DNA from: Billgrantia gudaonensis
GTDB lineage: Bacteria > Pseudomonadota > Gammaproteobacteria > Pseudomonadales > Halomonadaceae
Direction of reading: 5' to 3'
Assembly (NCBI RefSeq): GCF_900100195.1
Contig: NZ_FNES01000005.1
Span: 1-64,000, forward strand
DNA: 64,000 nt
Under the pieces are notes generated by a model, which was not told the origin of the DNA, searched no databases, and saw only the letters and a program-made list of their open reading frames with translations. The translations under genes and the position numbers were made by a program. Within the stretch, counting starts at the first letter, position 1. Each line of letters opens with the position of its first letter. Below, one piece after another: positions 1 to 5,934 of the stretch.

Positions 1-361
1 GCAGATAGCGCTGCACGTGGGGCTGCTGGCTCTCATGCAGCCGCTGGGTGTGGCGCGCCTCCCACTTGAAGCCCTTGCCCATCCACAGCAGCCGCTGGCT
101 AACCGGAATCTGCCGGCTGCGCAGCGCGAAGCGCGGCAGGCGCTTCATGTTGCGACGGTAGCGCAGCACCATCCAGGCCTGCCGAGCCCGCCACAGCCCG
201 AAGGCAGCAAAGCCCGCCGCCATGCCGTAGCCCACGCTGGGCGACAGAGCCAGCGACCAGGGCGCCATGATGCAGAGCACAGCACAGGCCAGGCAGACCA
301 GGGCGGTGTTAAGCTCTACCGCCGGGCGCAGCAGCGCCTCCAGGGGGTGTGTCTGGTTCAT
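1..361 (-). CDS. traD: TraD-type conjugative coupling protein, N-terminal part (runs off left edge)
   Basis: The 120 visible residues begin with a cytoplasmic stub, then two hydrophobic segments at about residues 15-35 and 40-57, followed by a basic stretch (RYRRNMKRLPRF) that resembles the start of PFGI-1-class TraD. Coupling proteins of this family are membrane-anchored hexameric ATPases that feed the relaxosome to the type IV secretion channel. The ATPase domain with its Walker motifs lies outside the window, so the call rests on the N-terminus and on position directly after PFL_4695-type, PFL_4693-type and transglycosylase genes, the usual order in this ICE class. The gene starts 9 nt after the preceding stop, so it is probably co-transcribed with it. 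Confidence 0.75.
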   Translation of the reverse strand, partial: MNQTHPLEALLRPAVELNTALVCLACAVLCIMAPWSLALSPSVGYGMAAGFAAFGLWRARQAWMVLRYRRNMKRLPRFALRSRQIPVSQRLLWMGKGFKWEARHTQRLHESQQPHVQRYL

Positions 362-370
362 CGCACGCTC

Positions 371-952
371 CTACTGCTCCAGCCCCTGAGCCGACACCAG
401 CACCGGGTAGTGGGCCAGGCCCAGCCGCTGGGCAAGGTCGTCACCCGGCGTGGGGCGCAGCTCGAGCCCCGGTGCCGCCTCGCGCAGGCGCTCAAGCCCC
501 TCGGGCGTGGCCACCTCGACGATCAATCCCACCGCGTTGAGCTCACGCAGGGTCTCCCCGCGGGCCTCCAGCCAGCGCAGCGACAGCGCATCGTCACCGA
601 CCAGGAAGAAGGGCGTCATGCGGCTGGGCAGCTCGAGCGGGCGAAAGCGCACCTCGCCGGGCGACAGCCGCTCACTGGTCACCGGCAGCATATCCGCCTC
701 GCCGAACGGCGCCGGCGCTCGCGGATCCGGCGCATAGCCCTCCTCCTCCGGTATGCCGGCCATGCCGATGGCCACGAAATAGGGGCGTGCCGGCTCCCCG
801 CCGTAGTCGGCAAGTACCTCCAGGGAGGGCTGCTCGACCAGAGACATCCGGGGCATCGTTTCCGCCTGGGCGCCGGCTGCGGCGAGCCCGAGAACCAGTC
901 CGAGCCCCGTCACGGCGTACAGTACTCGGCGATAGCATTCACGCTGCAGCAT
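371..952 (-). CDS. ICE protein, PFL_4695 (TIGR03765) family
   Basis: The 193-residue product has a hydrophobic N-terminal signal (about residues 10-30, ending AGAQAE), so it should be periplasmic. The core carries RPYFVAIGMAG and LVGDDALSLRWL stretches that I associate with the PFL_4695 family of PFGI-1-type ICEs. Its molecular role is not established; family members sit between a lytic transglycosylase gene and traD, as here, which suggests a role in assembling the transfer apparatus. The start is supported by a GGGAGA ribosome site. It is 14 nt from the upstream transglycosylase gene and 9 nt from traD. Confidence 0.8.
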   Translation of the reverse strand: MLQRECYRRVLYAVTGLGLVLGLAAAGAQAETMPRMSLVEQPSLEVLADYGGEPARPYFVAIGMAGIPEEEGYAPDPRAPAPFGEADMLPVTSERLSPGEVRFRPLELPSRMTPFFLVGDDALSLRWLEARGETLRELNAVGLIVEVATPEGLERLREAAPGLELRPTPGDDLAQRLGLAHYPVLVSAQGLEQ

Positions 953-966
953 CAGTCGAATCTCCC

Positions 967-1536
967 TCAGTTGGCTGCCAGCTGCCGCTGGCGAGACGTT
1001 CTCAGCCGTTCGAGCTCAGCGGCGACGATGCGGCGATAGCGGGCCGCCGGCTCCCCGCCAGCGGGACGGTGATAGCGACCGGCCGCCTGCACCCAGTCCC
1101 CGGTGGCCTCATAGTGGCCGCGCAGCAGGCGGGCCGCCTCCTCCAGATTGGCGTAGGGGTTCAGGGCATCGCAGGGTTGAGTAAAGCGCTTGCCGGCACC
1201 AAACAGCTGAGGCTGCCAGCGCACATTAAGCTGGGTGATTCCCACGTCCACGACGCGGGTCTCCTGCAGGGCCAACGTCAGCGCCTCGCAGGCCGCCTGG
1301 CGGGTCGCGAAATGAGAGCCCACCCCCGCCACGTTCAGGGTCCATGGCCAGGGCCGGCGCCCCTCCTTCAGGCTGACCACCGATTCCGCGGTGGCCACCG
1401 CATAGAGCACTTCGGGCGGGACCTGATGCAGGCTGGCGGCATCGAAGTAGGCCGGCGGCACCGGTGACGCCGTAGCCGACGATGACAGCACTGCCAGGCC
1501 AACCGCCATACTCCCCATCCAATGCTTCAGCCTCAT
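967..1536 (-). CDS. Lytic transglycosylase (SLT domain) of the conjugation module
   Basis: The product is 189 residues with a signal peptide (MRLKHWMGSM..., cleavage near ATAS). It is then a lysozyme-like fold: LYAVATAES carries the presumed catalytic Glu51, followed by GITQLNVRW and NPYANLEEAARLL, matching the SLT pattern. Enzymes of this family cut peptidoglycan glycan strands to open a path for the type IV secretion channel. I chose the ATG at 1536 rather than upstream codons because the signal peptide begins there and upstream sequence overlaps the previous gene. It lies 14 nt after the PFL_4693-type gene, in one operon with it. Confidence 0.85.
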   Translation of the reverse strand: MRLKHWMGSMAVGLAVLSSSATASPVPPAYFDAASLHQVPPEVLYAVATAESVVSLKEGRRPWPWTLNVAGVGSHFATRQAACEALTLALQETRVVDVGITQLNVRWQPQLFGAGKRFTQPCDALNPYANLEEAARLLRGHYEATGDWVQAAGRYHRPAGGEPAARYRRIVAAELERLRTSRQRQLAAN

Positions 1537-1550
1537 GCCTACCCCCTCCC

Positions 1551-2294
1551 TCACCTGGGATAGACCTGGGGCAGTGACCTCGCGGCAATGCCACGCTCGG
1601 GGTCCGGCTGGCCGTGGTTGAGGGTGATGTCCCGCGCCCGCACGCGGTCGGCCGGCACGCCCACGCGGCTCGCCCAGTCGCGTATCACTGCGTCGTCGCC
1701 GTCGCTGTCGAGCACAAAGATGTCCATCTGGGCGCCTTGAGCCATCAGCTCGCTGACGGTGCTGTCGCAGCGCTCGCACGCCTCGACCGCCACATACACC
1801 GTCAGCCGCGCCTGCAGCGCGCCCTCGTCGGTGAAGTGAAAAGCATTGCGCGGCCGCAGGGTGAACTCATCCACGGGCATCTCGTCGGGATAGAGGCGCT
1901 GCCAGGCCTCATCGTAGGCCCGCTGGAACGCCAGCTCCCGCTCGGTGCGTTCGCGCTCCACTGCCACCAGCAGCTCCGCGTAGCGGCGGCGCTCCTCGGC
2001 GCTGCGCGCCTCCACGCCCAGGGCGGTGATGGGGTCGAGGTTGGGCGACCAGATTCCCCGCGGCCCGTCCATCAGCGTCTCGTAGCGCTCCCAGTCGCGC
2101 TCGGTCAGCTTCCAGGCTTCGGCTTGCTGCGTGCGCGTGGTGGTGCGCTCGCTCTCGAGCAGCCGCTGGGCCTCCTGAATCACGGCGGAGGCATCGGGGC
2201 GGCGCTCCGGGGTGGTCTGGGCAGCGGCCTGGCTTGCCAGCAGCGCCACGGCAACGGTCATCGCGGGCAGAACAGCGGGTGTCATGGTGGTCAT
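1551..2294 (-). CDS. ICE protein, PFL_4693 (TIGR03759) family, thioredoxin-like C-terminus
   Basis: The product is 247 residues with an N-terminal export signal (through AAAQ at about residue 26). A Glu/Arg-rich helical middle containing WKLTERDWERYETLM and GIWSPNLDPITALG is the recognisable signature of TIGR03759. The C-terminal part has Cys173-Glu-Arg-Cys176 (a CxxC pair) followed by FVLDSDGDD and WASRVGVP, which looks like a thioredoxin fold. Inference: a periplasmic redox-active or structural factor for the conjugation machine. An ATG with GGAGAT about 7 nt upstream fixes the start. It follows the coiled-coil gene by 19 nt. Confidence 0.85.
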   Translation of the reverse strand: MTTMTPAVLPAMTVAVALLASQAAAQTTPERRPDASAVIQEAQRLLESERTTTRTQQAEAWKLTERDWERYETLMDGPRGIWSPNLDPITALGVEARSAEERRRYAELLVAVERERTERELAFQRAYDEAWQRLYPDEMPVDEFTLRPRNAFHFTDEGALQARLTVYVAVEACERCDSTVSELMAQGAQMDIFVLDSDGDDAVIRDWASRVGVPADRVRARDITLNHGQPDPERGIAARSLPQVYPR

Positions 2295-2313
2295 CGCAGG
2301 ATCTCCGGTGGGC

Positions 2314-3087
2314 TCAGGGAATCTGGACGTCGACCGAGCGGCCGTTGCGGCTGAAGACGGCGTGGGTGCCGCGGATCCTCGTCAGTTCCCAGCCATCCTG
2401 GCGATCCCCGACGCCCATCAGCCGGATATCCCGCAGGCTCGACAGGCCGTTGGGTGACACGCCCACATAGGGGTGGCCACCGCGGGACTCGACGCCGGTG
2501 ACCTGAAACGGGGGCGACGGCGGGGCCGCTGGCCGCGGCGCCTGGCGAACAGGTGCCGGGCGTGACGCCGCCTGCCGGCTCTGCTCAAGGCGCTCCTCCA
2601 GCGTCTGGATCTGCTCGTTCTGGGCGGTGACGCGCAGGTTGAGCTCGCTATCCAGGCGGCTCAGCGCCTCGGCCAGCTCGGACAAGCGGGGCTCGAGCAG
2701 ATCCAGCTGCTCCAGCTGAGCCTGTGCGGCGGTGATGCCGGCGGCATTCTCCTGCCCTCGCTGCTCGGCCCGCTCGAGACGCTGATCCAGCTCCGCCAGG
2801 CGCTGCTCCAACGCCCCCTGCTGTGATTCCACTCGTGCCAGGCTCTCATCCAGGGGCAGCAACGCCTGCTGAATCTGGGACTGCACTAAGGATTCCACCG
2901 GAACCTCGTCGGGAGCCGGTCTCACCAGCAGGGCCCCTGACACCACAGCGCCGACCAGGCTGACCGCCAGCAGGCCATAGAGGGCCTTCCTGCCGCCCTT
3001 CCCTGCTCCTCGCTTACCGCGGTGCTTCGCAGAGGAGGCAGGACCAATCGGCTTGTGGTCGGGCGACAGCTCGGTGGGCTCACTCAT
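2314..3087 (-). CDS. Membrane-anchored coiled-coil ICE protein (PilP/TraP-like C-terminus)
   Basis: The product is 257 residues: a basic cytoplasmic N-terminus (KHRGKRGAGKGGRK), one transmembrane helix at about 34-54, then a long coiled coil rich in Glu, Gln and Leu (about 70-175), a Pro-rich linker, and a small globular C-terminus (VESRGGHPYVGVSPNG ... GWELTRIRGTHAVF). The architecture suits an inner-membrane protein that reaches into the periplasm to scaffold a pilus or secretion channel. I do not recognise a named family with certainty. Its ATG overlaps the end of pilL by 8 nt, so translation is probably coupled. Alternative: a PilP- or TraP-like alignment subunit. Confidence 0.6.
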   Translation of the reverse strand: MSEPTELSPDHKPIGPASSAKHRGKRGAGKGGRKALYGLLAVSLVGAVVSGALLVRPAPDEVPVESLVQSQIQQALLPLDESLARVESQQGALEQRLAELDQRLERAEQRGQENAAGITAAQAQLEQLDLLEPRLSELAEALSRLDSELNLRVTAQNEQIQTLEERLEQSRQAASRPAPVRQAPRPAAPPSPPFQVTGVESRGGHPYVGVSPNGLSSLRDIRLMGVGDRQDGWELTRIRGTHAVFSRNGRSVDVQIP

Positions 3088-3724
3088 CGCTCACCTCCGC
3101 CACCGTCACGCTGCTCTCGTCACGGCCGTCGTCGCCGAGCCCCGGCACATAGCGGATATCCCGCACCTGATAGCAGACCTCTCTTGCCACCGGGTCGACC
3201 TCCAGCTCCCAGGCATCGCCGCCCAGCACCTGCAGGGCCTCGCGCAGCGGCATGGGGCCCAGCCAGTAGTGGGCCGCCGGCAGCGGCTTGCGATAGAGGG
3301 TGCGCTGAGCGGGACCGGGTGCCGGACATAGCGAGTAGCCGGTATAGCGCAGGGTGTGATGCAGTGCGTCCTCCACGGTGGTGGTCATGGATGCCGGAAT
3401 GCGCACGTCGATGGTCTGCTCCAGGAGGTAGCGCTGACCCAGCGAGGCCTGAGTGGCCACCAGCTGGTAACGCCCGGTGCGAATCACCTCGACGGAAGGC
3501 AGTTCGTCGCTATAGATGTCCGGCGTCACGGCCTCGGTCGTCGGCGGGTTGGGGCCGGTGACCACGGCCCGATGCCGCTCGCCATCGACGTCGAAGTGCG
3601 GCAGCGAAAGCACCAGCGGGTCGACGTTCGAAGGATCAGGGAGCTGTGGCGGTTGATGGGCACAGCCCGCCAGCAGCGTGGTGGTGATCAGCGCAGCGGT
3701 CGAGAGGGTGGGAAGGTTGAGCAT
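3080..3724 (-). CDS. pilL: PilL-like lipoprotein, PFGI-1 class (TIGR03748)
   Basis: The product is 214 residues, starting MLNLPTLSTA with a lipobox LLAGC (Cys21), so it should be an outer-membrane lipoprotein. It has the PilL N-terminal pattern: DIYSDELPSVEVIRTGRYQL, then PASMTTTVEDALHHTLRYTGYSLC and LPAAHYWLGPMPLREALQVLGG, which resembles a secretin N-terminal repeat. In PFGI-1-like elements PilL begins the mating-pilus cluster. Only this N-terminal-type domain is present; family members fused to longer C-terminal domains exist. The start at 3724 was chosen over the upstream TTG because GAGG lies 6 nt before it. Confidence 0.8.
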   Translation of the reverse strand: MLNLPTLSTAALITTTLLAGCAHQPPQLPDPSNVDPLVLSLPHFDVDGERHRAVVTGPNPPTTEAVTPDIYSDELPSVEVIRTGRYQLVATQASLGQRYLLEQTIDVRIPASMTTTVEDALHHTLRYTGYSLCPAPGPAQRTLYRKPLPAAHYWLGPMPLREALQVLGGDAWELEVDPVAREVCYQVRDIRYVPGLGDDGRDESSVTVAEVSDE

Positions 3725-3821
3725 GCGTTGCCTCAAGGGAGTCCATTCAATGGCGTTGAGGCAGGAGGTTCTCGGGTTTGCGGGGGCGGGTCGATTGAAA
3801 AGCGTAATCAGGCGGGAAATG

Positions 3822-3846
3822 AAAAACGCCCCGGGGTGGGGCGTTC
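3822..3846 (-). terminator. Rho-independent terminator after the small-gene block
   Basis: On the minus strand an 8-bp perfect stem (AACGCCCC / GGGGCGTT, loop ACCCC) is followed by a short T run. It lies 23 nt after the stop of the 79-residue gene at 3869 and about 100 nt before pilL, so it likely separates the small-gene block from the pil/conjugation operon. Confidence 0.75.
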
Positions 3847-3868
3847 TTCTAAGACAGAAGTACTTGGG

Positions 3869-4108
3869 TCACGCGGTAGTGGGCAGGCCCGGCCACTTGC
3901 CGCCATGGGCGAGAATATGTCGGATACTGCCCTCCGGATCATCATGACTATACTCGCCCCAGTAGCGGGCGCGATAGCGGGCCTTGAGATCCATACCACG
4001 ATCAATGCACTGCACGAAGGCATACAGCTTGCCGGCGCTCGCGCTCAGGATGTACTTGCACATCGGATCCTGGGCGTCATAGAGCAGCTGGTTCATCTCG
4101 ACTCGCAT
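3869..4108 (-). CDS. Small ICE protein of unknown function, 79 aa
   Basis: The start MRVEMNQLLYDAQ is set by GGAGGAAAC about 5 nt upstream. The product has no membrane segment or signal. It has an odd mix of aromatic and basic residues (RYRARYWGEYSHDDPEGSIRHILAHGGKW) and two Cys (MCKY and VQCID). I do not recognise a family. It lies between the DUF3577 gene and pilL and carries the same type of hairpin leader as its two upstream neighbours, which implies shared regulation. A rho-independent terminator follows. It is a real gene on the evidence of its ribosome site, leader and terminator; the function is unknown. Confidence 0.6.
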   Translation of the reverse strand: MRVEMNQLLYDAQDPMCKYILSASAGKLYAFVQCIDRGMDLKARYRARYWGEYSHDDPEGSIRHILAHGGKWPGLPTTA

Positions 4109-4184
4109 GGGGTTTCCTCCAGTGAACTGCATTGCTGAGAAGAGCCTCCACAGCGGGGAGGTCACTCCCCGGCTGGGTGGGTTG
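4109..4184 (-). promoter_or_regulatory. Hairpin leader, copy 3 (before the 79-aa gene)
   Basis: Minus-strand RNA reads CCCACCC, then CGGGGAG-TGAC-CTCCCCG, a 7-bp perfect stem with a tetraloop, then about 40 nt to the ribosome site. The CCCACCC box maps to 4175-4181, the stem to 4154-4171. The same box-plus-stem arrangement precedes the next two genes upstream (see the leaders at 4735 and 5115). Confidence 0.6.
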
Positions 4185-4200
4185 ATAGAAACGCTGTGGC

Positions 4201-4734
4201 TCAGTGCATGGCCGGCGAATCGAAGGAGCCGGCCGCTTCTCCCGAGTGGGCAGCGGCGTAGCCATTGACGGACTCAGGCTGCTCCGCTGAGTCAGCGGAT
4301 CTGTCGTTACCGGCACCCTGCTCGTCGCGGCGGGGCGCCTGGTAAACCATCTCGCCGTTCACCTTGATCCAGCTGATGAACAGCAGGCGGGCCTTGAGAC
4401 TGACGCCGGTCTGGCCGGCCTTGTCGCCCTTGGAATAGACGAAGGTATCCGTCCAGAGGTCGCCCAGCTTGAAGCCGATCAGCACCTTGCGGCCCTGGTA
4501 GACTGCCTGACGGCAGCGTTTGACGAGCGCTTCGGCATCGCGGCCGCTGATCCGGCAGTCGAAGCGGGTGTAGCCCACATCGTCCGCGGGACCATTCAGG
4601 GCCGCGATATCGCATGCCCAGAACGCGTCTCCGCGCTTCGGCTTTACCTCCCGGATGCGATTGAGGTAGCCAAGGCCGGTGATATGAAGATCGAAGAAGC
4701 CAGTGGTGGCACTCTGGTGAGTGGTGACCGTCAT
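4201..4734 (-). CDS. DUF3577 (STY4534-type) ICE protein
   Basis: The product is 177 residues, starting MTVTTHQSATTGFFDLHITG. The conserved core FFDLHITGLGYLNRIREV, FWACDIAALNG and DCRISGRDAEALVKR is the DUF3577 signature; STY4534-type members are annotated as ICE replication proteins. The size and OB-fold-like alternation (uniform strands, then FKLGDLWTDTFVYSKG) suggest a single-stranded-nucleic-acid binding role, which is inference. The C-terminal 40 residues are low-complexity and acidic, like an SSB tail. GAGGAG 7 nt upstream of the ATG at 4734 supports the start over upstream codons. A hairpin leader precedes it. Confidence 0.85.
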   Translation of the reverse strand: MTVTTHQSATTGFFDLHITGLGYLNRIREVKPKRGDAFWACDIAALNGPADDVGYTRFDCRISGRDAEALVKRCRQAVYQGRKVLIGFKLGDLWTDTFVYSKGDKAGQTGVSLKARLLFISWIKVNGEMVYQAPRRDEQGAGNDRSADSAEQPESVNGYAAAHSGEAAGSFDSPAMH

Positions 4735-4815
4735 GGTGTGTCTCCTCGGTGGTTTCAGTCTGCGCCCGGGAGACACTCGCCCCCCCCTGGGAAGTCGAGT
4801 GGCTTCCCGGGTGGG
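4735..4815 (-). promoter_or_regulatory. Hairpin leader, copy 2 (before the DUF3577 gene)
   Basis: Minus-strand RNA has CCCACCC (4809-4815), immediately followed by CGGGAAG pairing with CTTCCC (stem at 4803-4809 with 4789-4794, 8-nt loop), then a G-rich run of eight and the ribosome site GAGGAG. Relative to copies 1 and 3 the stem shows two changes that keep pairing (G-C to A-T in the fifth pair), which looks like compensatory variation. Function is inferred, not known. Confidence 0.6.
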
Positions 4816-4839
4816 CAAGGGGTGGATTCAGGCGCTGGC

Positions 4840-5114
4840 TCAGCCCATCAGCACGCAGTGGTGCCGAGAGCCCGCCAGGTTGGTGTGGCAGCAGCCGCAG
4901 GATGACGTCGAGAACGCTTCGTCTTGCTCGCTATCGCCGACGACGAGGGTGTTCCCGTCGCGCTGCGCTGCGGCGATGGCGTCACGCACCTCCCGCTCGC
5001 GGGCGGCGCGCTCTCTTCATCCAGGAAGTGATCCAGCCCGGTGGCATCGTCATTGCCGATGATCATCAGGCAGTCGTCACAGACCATGACATGGTCGTCG
5101 ACAATCGTGGCCAT
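4840..5114 (-). pseudogene. Small two-cysteine-cluster ICE protein, frameshifted by a 2-nt duplication
   Basis: The frame from the ATG at 5114 (GGAGGAA 8 nt upstream) begins MATIVDDHVMVCDDCLMIIG, containing CxxC. After codon 34 (GAG at 5013-5015) the frame turns into low-quality Ser/Arg/Pro sequence. If the two bases at 5011-5012 (a GA repeated in GAAGAGAG) are ignored, the other frame reads RAAREREVRDAIAAAQRDG and ends CGCCHTNLAGSRHHCVLMG at a stop at 4840-4842, giving a coherent 90-residue protein. I know small plasmid and phage proteins ending in a CxCC-x3-LAGxRH motif, probably zinc-binding. This is either a slippage mutation, a sequencing error, or much less likely a programmed shift. 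Confidence 0.75.
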
Positions 5115-5177
5115 GGGGTATTCCTCCAGGTTCCAGGGGGTCCGCCCCCCTGGGGAGGCATCTCCCCGAATGGGTGG
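5115..5177 (-). promoter_or_regulatory. Hairpin leader, copy 1 (before the frameshifted small gene)
   Basis: Minus-strand RNA has CCACCC (5172-5177), then CGGGGAG-ATGC-CTCCCC (stem 5162-5168 with 5152-5157), then a second stem CCAGGGGG-CGGA-CCCCCTGG-like (5133-5140 with 5146-5153) just before the GGAGG ribosome site. The second stem shares two bases with the first, so the two hairpins may compete. Confidence 0.6.
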
Positions 5178-5934
5178 TAGCAGTGGCATCCGGCCCTGAT
5201 GGGCGGCCTCGTCTCGGGATGCGCGAGGCCTTGGGTGGCGGCGTACCGCCAAGCGGCGCACCCTCGAAACGCCTGGGTGCCTGGGGTGTCTCGGTTGGAG
5301 CCGGTCGAGACCACCGGGCCGCCAGCGGCGGCACTTGCCCACTGGGAGGCTGCTTACTTCTTCGTCAGCGTCTCCTCAATATCCCCACTCGCAAGACGCG
5401 GCACGCCACGTCTTGGGATTGAAGACCATAGAGGGCATCAACAGGGTCGTCGCCGTATCGACAAGTACCAGGATGTCCGCCATGCAACTGGAGCCAAGGC
5501 ATGTCCCTCGTTGCCATGCTTCGCTCACGGTAGCACCCGAATCTCTTCGCGGACGCATTCGGTCGATCAAGCACAGATCCCTGTACAAAGGGCTCCCGTT
5601 GGTGATGCGGCGGGCTCCGCAGAAGGGCAGGCGTTTCCAGCGTGGAAACGTCAACCGGCCTGCCCGCCACCCTGGATCAAGGTAGCCGGCAGGCCGGTCG
5701 TCATATGAGAGAGGTGGCCAACCAACCAAGCTGGCCTGGGATAAAGGAGCCTCGTATCCCGGTGGAAGCAATGAAGTCAGTGGCTCTGGCTTCAAAGGTA
5801 GGGAGTGGGACGCGACAGTCTCGCGAGGCGCTGCCGCTTTGGGGGTTCGAGCCGCAGGCTCAAAGGGCGTTGCGTGATGACCGTCAGCAACCAACGGGGT
5901 ACAAGTTCTATTATTGAGCCTGCCCCTTTCACGG
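5178..5934. other. Gene-poor, structured stretch between topB and the small-gene block
   Basis: I see no convincing gene in these 757 nt on either strand: open frames are short, lack good ribosome sites and look unlike any protein I know. A 35-codon frame on the minus strand (5483 to 5376, starting MADILVLVDTATTL) faintly resembles the N-terminus of inclusion-body (AidA/PixA) proteins but stops at once. The stretch contains several inverted repeats, listed separately at 5625-5760, and a hairpin GAGCC-GCA-GGCTC at 5849-5861. Confidence 0.5.
5625..5760. repeat. Cluster of inverted repeats, some mutually exclusive
   Basis: Visible elements: GTTTCCA-GCG-TGGAAAC at 5633-5649; GGGCAGGC at 5625-5632 pairing with GCCTGCCC at 5658-5665 around that hairpin; CCGGCCTGCC at 5655-5664 pairing instead with GGCAGGCCGG at 5688-5697; GGCCA at 5716-5720 with TGGCC at 5732-5736; and GGGATA at 5738-5743 with TATCCC at 5755-5760. 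The segment 5655-5665 can pair either upstream or downstream. Candidates are a structured RNA, an origin of transfer, or a single-strand origin; the sequence alone does not decide. Confidence 0.55.

Noticed and set aside
5376..5483. Remnant of an inclusion-body (AidA/PixA-like) protein gene
   Set aside because: Only about 14 residues (MADILVLVDTATTL) look similar and no continuation was found in other frames, so it is not supported.
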